Part shown: piece by piece, positions 1 through 5,166 of the stretch
How the letters are laid out: each line of letters begins with the position of its first letter
How positions within the stretch are numbered: the first letter of the stretch is position 1
Assembly: GCA_014799765.1 (NCBI GenBank)
Contig: JAAVHK010000064.1
Span: 1-5,166, forward strand
Source: Ruminococcus sp.
Lineage (GTDB): Bacteria; Bacillota; Clostridia; Oscillospirales; Ruminococcaceae
Reading direction: 5' to 3'
DNA length: 5,166 bases
Notes under the pieces: generated by a model
The model's database searches: none
What the model saw: only the letters and a program-made list of their open reading frames with translations
Told to the model about the DNA's origin: nothing
Made by a program: the position numbers and the translations under genes

Positions 1-837
1 AGATATATCTTCAAGTTCAATTTCTCCTGCCGAAAGTATTTCGTAAAGTGTATTAAGTTCTTCGTTATTGGTGGTATATCGTGAAATTTCAAACTCAGCA
101 GACGTTATCATATCATTAGCGGTATCTTCTCCGGTTAAGGTCTGTACGGCATTTTTTATAGCAATAATCATTTTTTCGGCATTCTTTGCAGTTTCGTACT
201 CTTTCTGTAACGTTTCGTCCTCGTTTTCGGATAATTCAAGTTCTCCTATGTCCTCGATTATCGCATTTAAGTAAACTGTACGTTCTGTTCTGGACTGTTC
301 AAATTTCCGGAGTTCGTTTAATTTTTTGGCGGTCTGCTGGAGTTCACGGAAAGCCTCACGATAATTTTCAAGAAAAGTACAGTCTGTGCCGAAGTCATCG
401 AGTACCTGTAAATGTCTTTCGCTGTCCATAAGTACCTGATTATCGTGCTGACCGTGTATATTTATCAGCATAGCCCCGATTTCTTTCAGCAGTGATGCCG
501 AAGCCGTCCGGTGATTTATACGTGCTATACTTCTGCCGTCCGAACCTATTTCACGTGTGACTGTTATTTCGTCGTTTTCGTGTGCTATGCCGAGTTCGTC
601 GAGATGTTTTATAATATCGCCGTCAAGCTCCGTGAAAAGTGCGGTGATTATTGCCTTGTCGCAACCTGTCCGGACTATATCCTTACTGCACCGGTGTCCT
701 AAAACAGCGTTTATACCGTTTATCAGAATTGATTTTCCTGCTCCGGTCTCACCTGTAAATATGTTCAGTTTTTCGGTAAGCGGTATGACCGCCTCTTTTA
801 TTACCGCAAGATTTTTTATATAAATTTCCCTTAACAT
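1..837 (-). CDS. recN: DNA repair protein RecN, N-terminal 279 residues (partial, runs off the left edge)
   Basis: RecN is an SMC-like ATPase that acts on DNA double-strand breaks ahead of recombination repair. The frame is open from the ATG at 837 to base 1 without a stop, giving 279 codons; the family is usually about 550-570 residues, so roughly half is missing past the window edge. The start MLREIYIKNLAVIKE is the typical RecN opening. Walker A is GETGAGKS at residues 29-36. A family block with R95-E96, G101-R-S and R106-I-N follows, then the Q-loop-like IHGQHDNQVLM at 127-137 (family form IHGQHEHQ). After about residue 150 the chain is charged and helical (for example ENYREAFRELQQTAKKLNELRK), fitting the start of the coiled-coil arm. 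The signature motif and Walker B lie outside the window. It starts 9 nt after the argR stop and is the last visible gene of the operon. In many Firmicutes recN likewise follows argR. Confidence 0.96.
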   Translation of the reverse strand, partial: MLREIYIKNLAVIKEAVIPLTEKLNIFTGETGAGKSILINGINAVLGHRCSKDIVRTGCDKAIITALFTELDGDIIKHLDELGIAHENDEITVTREIGSDGRSIARINHRTASASLLKEIGAMLINIHGQHDNQVLMDSERHLQVLDDFGTDCTFLENYREAFRELQQTAKKLNELRKFEQSRTERTVYLNAIIEDIGELELSENEDETLQKEYETAKNAEKMIIAIKNAVQTLTGEDTANDMITSAEFEISRYTTNNEELNTLYEILSAGEIELEDIS

Positions 838-846
838 CTTTATGAG

Positions 847-1290
847 TTACCCCCCTGTAAAAAGTTCACTCCTGAATTTTCTGGAAAGTCTTTTAGCATC
901 CGCTTCACTGCGTACCAGTATGAAAATAGTATCATCACCGGCGATAGTACCGACTACGCCTTCATGATTTACCGCATCTATTGCCACACACGTCCCCTGT
1001 GCCATACCGGCACGGCATTTAAGTACGATTGTATTCATAGCATAGTCGACGGAAATTACGGCTTCCGCAAAGAAATTTTTTTCCTCGACGGCTTCCGTCG
1101 GAAGAGTGTATCTGTAATTGCCGTCGTTATCACGCTGTTTGACAAGCGAAAGCTGTTGTATATCCCTTGAAAGCGTAGCCTGTGTAGTTTTTATACCACG
1201 TTCCGCAAGAAGTTCTATCAATACTTCCTGTGTGGAAACCGGTTTTTCATTGATTATTTCAAGTATAATTTCATGTCTGTGATTTTTCAT
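847..1290 (-). CDS. argR: Arginine repressor ArgR/AhrC
   Basis: ArgR is a hexameric transcription factor that senses L-arginine, represses arginine biosynthesis and, in Bacillus (AhrC), activates catabolism. The product is 147 residues; the family is about 150, so it is complete. The N-terminal winged helix-turn-helix covers residues 1-70: STQEVLIELLAERG at 19-32, then the recognition-helix motif TTQATLSRDIQQL at 35-47. A linker at 64-75 leads to the C-terminal oligomerisation and arginine-binding domain, with GMAQGTCVAIDAV at 95-107 and the diagnostic GTIAGDDTIFIL at 114-125, in which D119-D120 match the arginine-contacting acidic pair of the family. The ATG has a good Shine-Dalgarno 6 nt upstream. 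It lies between nadK and recN, the usual clostridial place. I see no convincing palindromic ARG box in the gaps of this window, so autoregulation is not supported here. Confidence 0.97.
   Translation of the reverse strand: MKNHRHEIILEIINEKPVSTQEVLIELLAERGIKTTQATLSRDIQQLSLVKQRDNDGNYRYTLPTEAVEEKNFFAEAVISVDYAMNTIVLKCRAGMAQGTCVAIDAVNHEGVVGTIAGDDTIFILVRSEADAKRLSRKFRSELFTGG
850..856 (-). promoter_or_regulatory. Ribosome binding site of recN, inside the argR 3' end
   Basis: The minus strand reads AGGGGGG here, 12 nt before the recN ATG, which is a little long. The G tract is also the last two glycine codons of argR, so recN translation probably depends on ribosomes finishing argR. No better Shine-Dalgarno is present in the 9-nt gap. 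Confidence 0.6.
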
Positions 1291-1296
1291 AAAAAA

Positions 1297-1301
1297 CTCC
1301 T
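1297..1301 (-). promoter_or_regulatory. Ribosome binding site of argR overlapping the nadK stop codon
   Basis: The minus strand reads TAGGAG, then six T, then ATG. The AGGAG core ends 6 nt before the argR start and shares its first bases with the nadK TAG stop (1300-1302). A ribosome terminating on nadK therefore sits on the argR binding site, which suggests translational coupling. Confidence 0.8.
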
Positions 1302-2154
1302 ATTTTATGGGTTTACAGAGTTTCCGGCATAATGATTCGTGAAAGGAATTTCCGACAAGGTTTACAAACCGGATATTATTTTTACCACGTCCGATTTCTA
1401 TTGACTGGTCTTTTTCAAGCTGTATGTGTCTTTCACCGTCAACGCTTATTACCATGTATTCGCCGTAACGTGTACGACTTGTAAGGGCGAGTTTCCGGCA
1501 TGACGAAAAAAGTGTAGTCCTTGAAAACAACGAATGCGGACATATCTGTGTCATTTCTATGCATTCCAAATCCGGTTCAATTACAGGTCCTCCGGCAGAC
1601 AGTGCATACGCTGTAGACCCCGACGGCGTACTGAATAATACACCGTCAGCCCTGTATCTGCCGACAAGATAGCTGTCGGAATATACTTCAAAATCGCATA
1701 TACGGAAACTTCCCGAACGTGCGGAAACTTCATTAAGTGCCGTATACGTGACCTGTTTTCCGTTTTCCGTACAGGTCAAATCGAGTGTCATTCTCTCTGA
1801 TATTTCATATTCACCGGTTTTAAGTAATTCCAGCTTGTCTAACTGGTCGGCTTCCAGACCTGCCATAAATCCAAGTGTACCAGTATTTATTCCGAGAAGT
1901 TTTGTATCCGTACCCATAAGCAGTTGAGAACATCTTAAAATAGTACCGTCACCGCCTATGGCTATTACAAAATCGGCAGTCCGGACTGATTTCTTTATAT
2001 CCTCAAATTTCACAAAAGATTTATCGGAAAATTCTTCCCTGAATTTTTCGCTGATGTACACTTCAATGCCGTATCTGTTCAGTACGTCACAGGTTTCCCT
2101 CGCACATTTAAGGGCGTTTTTTTTCTGAAAATTAGGGTATAATGCAACTATCAT
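1300..2154 (-). CDS. nadK: NAD kinase (ATP/polyphosphate-dependent NAD+ kinase)
   Basis: NAD kinase phosphorylates NAD+ to NADP+ in the cytosol and is the only known route to NADP. The 284-residue product is normal for a bacterial enzyme. Family motifs appear in order: GGDGT at 67-71 (phosphate-binding and catalytic loop), NTGTLGF at 90-96, ALNE at 139-142 (NAD contact), DGVLFSTPSGSTAYALSAGG at 170-189 (the conserved GSTAY segment), PHSL at 206-209, and a late ISVDGE block in the C-terminal beta domain. All expected active-site elements are present. The start MIVALYPNFQKKN matches the short N-terminus of the family and has an AAGGAG 10 nt upstream. In Bacillus nadK homologues lie elsewhere, but in Clostridia this gene commonly sits between tlyA and argR, as here. 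The cofactor role fits with MEP-pathway genes nearby, but that link is inference. Confidence 0.97.
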   Translation of the reverse strand: MIVALYPNFQKKNALKCARETCDVLNRYGIEVYISEKFREEFSDKSFVKFEDIKKSVRTADFVIAIGGDGTILRCSQLLMGTDTKLLGINTGTLGFMAGLEADQLDKLELLKTGEYEISERMTLDLTCTENGKQVTYTALNEVSARSGSFRICDFEVYSDSYLVGRYRADGVLFSTPSGSTAYALSAGGPVIEPDLECIEMTQICPHSLFSRTTLFSSCRKLALTSRTRYGEYMVISVDGERHIQLEKDQSIEIGRGKNNIRFVNLVGNSFHESLCRKLCKPIK

Positions 2155-2161
2155 AATAAAA

Positions 2162-2953
2162 CTACTCCTTCAGACTGGTAAAAGAATTTTCAACAAGATT
2201 CCTGAAATCACGTATGACCGGTGTGCCAAATTCTTTCCGGAGATGTGCAAGGTATTCGATATTTCCGCTACCGCCCTTAATAGACGAAAATGTATAGCCG
2301 ATAGCCGTCAGACCATTACTATATATGGCGGTGTCGATTTCCGACAGTACACGTATGTGTACTTTTTTATCACGGACTATGCCATGTTTACCGACAAATT
2401 TTCTGCCTGCCTCGAACTGTGGCTTGATAAGTACGACGGCTTCCGCACCGGTTTTTAAAATCCTGCTGATTTCCGGAAGTATCATCTTCAGTGATATGAA
2501 TGAAACGTCCGTTGAAATGAAATCTATTTCACACGATAGCATTTCTGGTGTGACTTTTCGTATGTCAGTATTTTCCATATTTATTACCCTGCTGTCCATG
2601 CGGAGAGATTCTGCAAGTTGACCGTGTCCGACATCGACGGCAAAAACTTTACCTGCTCCGTGTTTCAGCATGAAATCCGTGAAACCGCCGGTAGATGCTC
2701 CTATGTCAAGACAGGTTTTCCCCGTGAAATCAAGTCCGAAAAATTCCGTTGCCTTCTCGATTTTCAAAGCACCACGTCCGACGTAAATTTCCTGTTCAGA
2801 AGATTCTATAATATCATCCGTACCGACTTCACAGGACGCTTTTTTTACTGTTTTTCCGTTGACTGTTATACAACCGGATTTTATCATTTCCTTAGCACGT
2901 TCCCTACTGCGTGCGATTCCTCTTGTAACTGTTTCCGTATCAAGTCTTGCCAT
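2162..2953 (-). CDS. tlyA: TlyA family rRNA 2'-O-methyltransferase (S4 plus FtsJ-like domains)
   Basis: TlyA proteins methylate the 2'-O of cytidine in rRNA (23S C1920, and in the mycobacterial type also 16S C1409); many are mislabelled haemolysin A. The product is 263 residues. Residues 3-60 form an S4 RNA-binding domain (RLDTETVTRGIARSRERAKE and ITVNGKTVKKAS). The YVGRGALKI block at 57-65 is the domain linker. The Rossmann methyltransferase follows: SAM-binding DIGASTGGFTD at 83-93, AVDVGHGQLAE at 105-115, DVSFISL at 149-155, LIKPQFEAGR at 175-184, and SSIKGGSGNIEYL at 223-235. K177 is a good candidate for a lysine of the K-D-K-E tetrad typical of 2'-O-methyltransferases. The short N-terminus looks like the TlyA(I) class, which acts only on 23S rRNA, but I cannot settle the class. 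The start overlaps the end of dxs by 14 nt; later starts would cut into the S4 domain. Confidence 0.95.
   Translation of the reverse strand: MARLDTETVTRGIARSRERAKEMIKSGCITVNGKTVKKASCEVGTDDIIESSEQEIYVGRGALKIEKATEFFGLDFTGKTCLDIGASTGGFTDFMLKHGAGKVFAVDVGHGQLAESLRMDSRVINMENTDIRKVTPEMLSCEIDFISTDVSFISLKMILPEISRILKTGAEAVVLIKPQFEAGRKFVGKHGIVRDKKVHIRVLSEIDTAIYSNGLTAIGYTFSSIKGGSGNIEYLAHLRKEFGTPVIRDFRNLVENSFTSLKE
2165..2170 (-). promoter_or_regulatory. Ribosome binding site of nadK in the last codons of tlyA
   Basis: AAGGAG on the minus strand lies 10 nt before the nadK ATG. The tlyA TAG stop (2162-2164) falls between this site and the start codon, a stop-start arrangement typical of coupled translation. 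Confidence 0.8.
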
Positions 2954-4838
2954 AAGTCGTATACCTCTTCCGGATATATTCCGCCATTTTTTCGCTTGTC
3001 AGACCTAATTTTTCAAGGCTTGACCTCACAGACGCCTGACGTACATAATTTTCAACAGTAATTCTGCTGTAGTCGCCTTTATAACCGCTTTCGGCAAGTC
3101 TGCAACCGAATTTTTCTGAAATACTTCCGTTGCCTATGGATTCCTCAAAGAATACAATATGTTTATATCCCATGATTTCCGTTATAATATCACGGTCTAC
3201 CGGATATATTTTCGTAAGTTTCAGAATATCGCAGTTTATGCTGTCTTCGTTCAGTACACCCTGTGCCTTGTAAGCCTCGTTGTAAAGTCTGCCGTAAGTT
3301 ATTATAAGAGTATCGCTTTTACTGTTACGCATGAAAAGATATTCCGTATTCAGATAATCACGGTTGAAATTTACTTCCTCCGCACCTCGTGGATACCTTA
3401 TCGCCGTGAGATTCCTGTTTGTATATATTGCTTTTTTCATACATAATTTCAGCTCGTCATAGCATGACGGCGAATATATTACAGTTTCCGGAATACTCGT
3501 CAGCATGGGAACATCAAAAATACCCTGATGTGTTTCGCCGTCCTCGCCGACTACTCCGGCACGGTCTATGCAAAGAATTATATGAAGTTTTCCGATAGAA
3601 ATATCATGTATCAACTGGTCATAAGAACGCTGAAGAAAACTCGAATACACCGCAAATACAGGTATCTGACCCATTTTGGCAAGTCCGCCACAGAACGTCA
3701 CGGCGTGCTGTTCTGCTATGCCTACATCATAGAAACGTTTCGGAAAACGTTTACTGAAAAACTGTAAACCTGTACCGTACTTCATAGCGGCGGTAACCGC
3801 ACATATACGGTCATCTTTTTCGGCAAGTCTGACAAGTTCCCTGCCGAAAACAGTAGAATAACATTTATCCGCTGATACTTCCGGATTACCTGTTTCGATA
3901 TCAAATTTTGATATACCATGATATTCAGCCGGATTATTTTCTGCCGGCGGATAGCCTTTACCTTTTTTTGTCTTTACGTGTATTACAACCGGTTTATGAT
4001 AATATTTAGCTTTTTTCATAATTTTTTCGAGGTCAGAAAGATTATGACCGTCTACAAGTCCTAAATAAATGAAACCCATATTTTCAAACAATGAACTCTG
4101 GTCAAGTATCTTGTATTTTACGGCATCTTTCGTAGTTTTTATTCCTTTCGCTACAGGTTTACCAAATACCGGAATAGCATTCAGGGTATCCTTGACATTC
4201 TTCTTTGTGGATATATACTGTTCAGAATTGCTTAAAGTAGTCAGATGCTTTGCCAATGCCCCGACATTCCGTGAAATTGACATATCATTATCATTGAGAA
4301 TTACTATCAGATTGCTTTTACGTTCTCTTCCGGCATTGTTCATGGCCTCATAGAACATTCCGCCAGTCATTGCACCGTCGCCTATGACCGCTATTGTATA
4401 ATTTTCTTTGCCCTGTAGTTTCATAGCCTCAGCTATTCCGCACGCTACAGAAACAGATGTACTACTATGTCCGGCTATGAAAATATCGTGTGGCGATTCG
4501 TCAGGCTTCGGAAATCCTGAAATTCCGCCCTCTTTGCGTATGGTGGAAAATCTGTCAGCACGTCCCGTAAGAATCTTATGAACATAACTCTGATGTCCCA
4601 CATCCCATATAATTTTGTCATCCGGTGAACTGAAATTCCGGTGTATAGCCATAGTAAGTTCCACCACACCTAAATTTGAAGCAAGATGTCCGCCGTTATT
4701 GGATATGGTAGAAATAAGCATATCACGGATTTTTCCGCAAAGATTCTCACACTGTTTTATAGACAGTTTCCGTAAATCTTCGGGCAATGCCAGTTCAGAC
4801 AGGTTAATATCTGTATCTTTTTTTTCGTATTCATTCAT
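2940..4838 (-). CDS. dxs: 1-deoxy-D-xylulose-5-phosphate synthase
   Basis: Dxs is a thiamine-diphosphate enzyme that condenses pyruvate with glyceraldehyde 3-phosphate to DXP, the first step of the MEP isoprenoid pathway and a branch to thiamine and pyridoxal. The 632-residue product is full length (family about 620-640). Motifs in order: GHLASNLG at 50-57 with H51; WDVGHQSY at 78-85; GHSSTS at 123-128; the cofactor/Mg motif GDGAMTGG at 153-160 running to LNDNDMSI at 181-188; YDVGIAEQHAV at 370-380 with the cofactor-activating glutamate E376; YSSFLQRSYDQLIHD at 398-412; DRAGVVGEDGETHQG at 425-439 with H437; RYPRG at 481-485; and a C-terminal transketolase domain from about 505. Its N-terminus is about ten residues longer than usual (MNEYEKKDTD, very charged). 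No alternative ATG, GTG or TTG start lies in frame in the 40-nt gap upstream. It directly follows ispA, as in Bacillus, so the two isoprenoid genes are co-transcribed. Confidence 0.98.
   Translation of the reverse strand: MNEYEKKDTDINLSELALPEDLRKLSIKQCENLCGKIRDMLISTISNNGGHLASNLGVVELTMAIHRNFSSPDDKIIWDVGHQSYVHKILTGRADRFSTIRKEGGISGFPKPDESPHDIFIAGHSSTSVSVACGIAEAMKLQGKENYTIAVIGDGAMTGGMFYEAMNNAGRERKSNLIVILNDNDMSISRNVGALAKHLTTLSNSEQYISTKKNVKDTLNAIPVFGKPVAKGIKTTKDAVKYKILDQSSLFENMGFIYLGLVDGHNLSDLEKIMKKAKYYHKPVVIHVKTKKGKGYPPAENNPAEYHGISKFDIETGNPEVSADKCYSTVFGRELVRLAEKDDRICAVTAAMKYGTGLQFFSKRFPKRFYDVGIAEQHAVTFCGGLAKMGQIPVFAVYSSFLQRSYDQLIHDISIGKLHIILCIDRAGVVGEDGETHQGIFDVPMLTSIPETVIYSPSCYDELKLCMKKAIYTNRNLTAIRYPRGAEEVNFNRDYLNTEYLFMRNSKSDTLIITYGRLYNEAYKAQGVLNEDSINCDILKLTKIYPVDRDIITEIMGYKHIVFFEESIGNGSISEKFGCRLAESGYKGDYSRITVENYVRQASVRSSLEKLGLTSEKMAEYIRKRYTTYGKT
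2964..2970 (-). promoter_or_regulatory. Ribosome binding site of tlyA within the dxs coding region
   Basis: The minus strand reads GAAGAGG, with AGAGG ending 10 nt before the tlyA ATG. It lies wholly inside the last codons of dxs and supports the ATG at 2953 despite the 14-nt gene overlap. Confidence 0.6.
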
Positions 4839-4848
4839 TTTATTTAAT

Positions 4849-4866
4849 GCAGAAAAATTTTTCTGC
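4849..4866 (-). repeat. Perfect 18-bp palindrome in the ispA-dxs gap
   Basis: GCAGAAAAATTTTTCTGC is identical to its reverse complement. As RNA it could form a 7-bp stem with an AAUU loop, closed by GC pairs at the base but A/U-rich above. It is not followed by a U tract in the transcribed direction (next bases ATTAAATAAA), so it does not look like an intrinsic terminator. It may be a small translation-control hairpin, a dyad protein-binding site, or chance in A/T-rich sequence. Confidence 0.6.
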
Positions 4867-4869
4867 CTG

Positions 4870-4876
4870 CTCCTTT
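4870..4876 (-). promoter_or_regulatory. Strong but distant Shine-Dalgarno upstream of dxs
   Basis: AAAGGAG on the minus strand is the only good ribosome-binding sequence in the ispA-dxs gap, yet it ends 31 nt before the dxs ATG. The 10 nt next to the ATG (ATTAAATAAA) contain no purine-rich core. The site may work through folding of the palindrome between it and the ATG, or it may be unused, with dxs relying on an A/U-rich leader. Confidence 0.5.
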
Positions 4877-4878
4877 GT

Positions 4879-5166
4879 TTAATTTTTTCTTTGCAAAAGA
4901 TTTTCAGTCAGTTTTATCAGAAAACTGTTATTTCCGGTTTTTCCGAGACATTCAAGAGCTTCAGCGGTTATTCTGTCAGCTATTTCACGTGCTTTTTCCA
5001 CGCCGTAAAGCGTAACGAAAGTAGTTTTATTTTCTTCCATATCGCTACCGGCTGGCTTACCGATTTCTTCGGTACTTGCGGTCACGTCAAGAATATCATC
5101 AATAATCTGGAAAGCCAGTCCTAATTTATAACCGTATTCCGCTGAAATTTTAATTATTTCCTCGTC
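4879..5166 (-). CDS. ispA: Polyprenyl (farnesyl/geranyl) diphosphate synthase, C-terminal 95 residues (partial, runs off the right edge)
   Basis: This is the C-terminal end of a trans-prenyl diphosphate synthase, which joins isopentenyl diphosphate to allylic diphosphates. The frame is open from the TAA at 4879-4881 to the window edge, so the start is outside; the family is about 290-300 residues, so about two thirds is missing. The fragment begins DEEIIKISAEYGYKLGLAFQ and then carries the second aspartate-rich motif FQIIDDILD (aspartates encoded around 5086-5100), which binds Mg and diphosphate. GKPAGSD and KTTFVTLYGVEKARE follow, matching the family GKPxGSD...KxTYxxLxGxExAR pattern. The end KLTENLLQRKN corresponds to the usual short basic tail. 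A GTG at 5085 could be mistaken for a start, but it lies inside this conserved domain. Adjacency to dxs supports ispA. Product chain length cannot be judged because the first aspartate-rich motif is missing. Confidence 0.94.
   Translation of the reverse strand, partial: DEEIIKISAEYGYKLGLAFQIIDDILDVTASTEEIGKPAGSDMEENKTTFVTLYGVEKAREIADRITAEALECLGKTGNNSFLIKLTENLLQRKN

Noticed and set aside
964..1170. A short plus-strand open frame opposite argR
   Set aside because: It is fully covered by the conserved argR gene on the other strand and has no motif of its own.
2618..3061. A 147-codon plus-strand open frame
   Set aside because: It lies antisense across tlyA and the end of dxs, has no family resemblance, and shows Phe/Cys/Thr-rich shadow composition.
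4475..4669. A 64-codon minus-strand open frame in another phase of dxs
   Set aside because: It overlaps the highly conserved Dxs segment WDVGHQSY to GHSSTS. It is a reading-frame shadow, not an overlapping gene.
4831..4866. Possible ARG box or intrinsic terminator in the A/T-rich dxs leader
   Set aside because: The ATGAATGAAT-like stretch lacks the dyad symmetry of an ARG box, and the palindrome has no U tract after it and sits upstream of a start codon within the operon.
4879..5085. A separate small gene starting at the GTG at 5085
   Set aside because: The frame continues upstream to the window edge through the conserved FQIIDDILD motif of prenyl synthases, so this is the tail of ispA.
4615..5124. 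A 169-codon plus-strand open frame, Phe/Ser-rich and apparently hydrophobic
   Set aside because: It is antisense to the ends of dxs and ispA, both with clear family motifs. Its composition is the expected complement of Glu/Lys-rich coding DNA, and it has no recognisable domain.

Overview
The window reads as an ordinary stretch of a low-to-moderate G+C Firmicutes chromosome (about 40% G+C by eye), most likely a Clostridia member. A Ruminococcus-like (Oscillospiraceae) host is my best guess from gene order and general protein character, but I could not test it. There are six genes, all on the minus strand. In transcription order, from high to low coordinates, they are ispA (3' end only), dxs, tlyA, nadK, argR and recN (5' end only). 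This is the conserved Firmicutes core-metabolism and repair cluster, in the clostridial form with NAD kinase between tlyA and argR.

Layout: 4879-5166 is the C-terminal part of a polyprenyl diphosphate synthase. A 40-nt gap follows, holding a strong Shine-Dalgarno sequence and a perfect 18-bp palindrome. Then come dxs (2940-4838), tlyA (2162-2953, overlapping the end of dxs by 14 nt), nadK (1300-2154), argR (847-1290) and recN (from 837 leftward, cut at base 1). Apart from the ispA-dxs gap, the spacers are 7-9 nt or negative. There is no internal terminator or obvious promoter, so I read one polycistronic unit whose promoter lies upstream, beyond the right edge. There is no gene-free stretch over 300 bases, no RNA gene, mobile element or CRISPR. 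All longer open frames on the plus strand are antisense shadows of these genes.

Function: ispA and dxs belong to isoprenoid synthesis (Dxs makes the first MEP-pathway intermediate, IspA builds prenyl chains). TlyA is an rRNA 2'-O-methyltransferase. NadK makes NADP, whose reduced form the MEP pathway consumes. ArgR is the arginine-responsive regulator, and RecN is an SMC-like double-strand-break repair ATPase. The cluster is conserved across Firmicutes, but most members share no obvious pathway.

I did not find a new biological system here. The observations most worth checking are a striking tetranucleotide pattern (no GATC, GCGC or CGCG, one GGCC, but about 37 CCGG, all hand-scanned) and the dxs leader, where the only good Shine-Dalgarno is 31 nt from the start codon with a palindrome between that could fold and close the gap.
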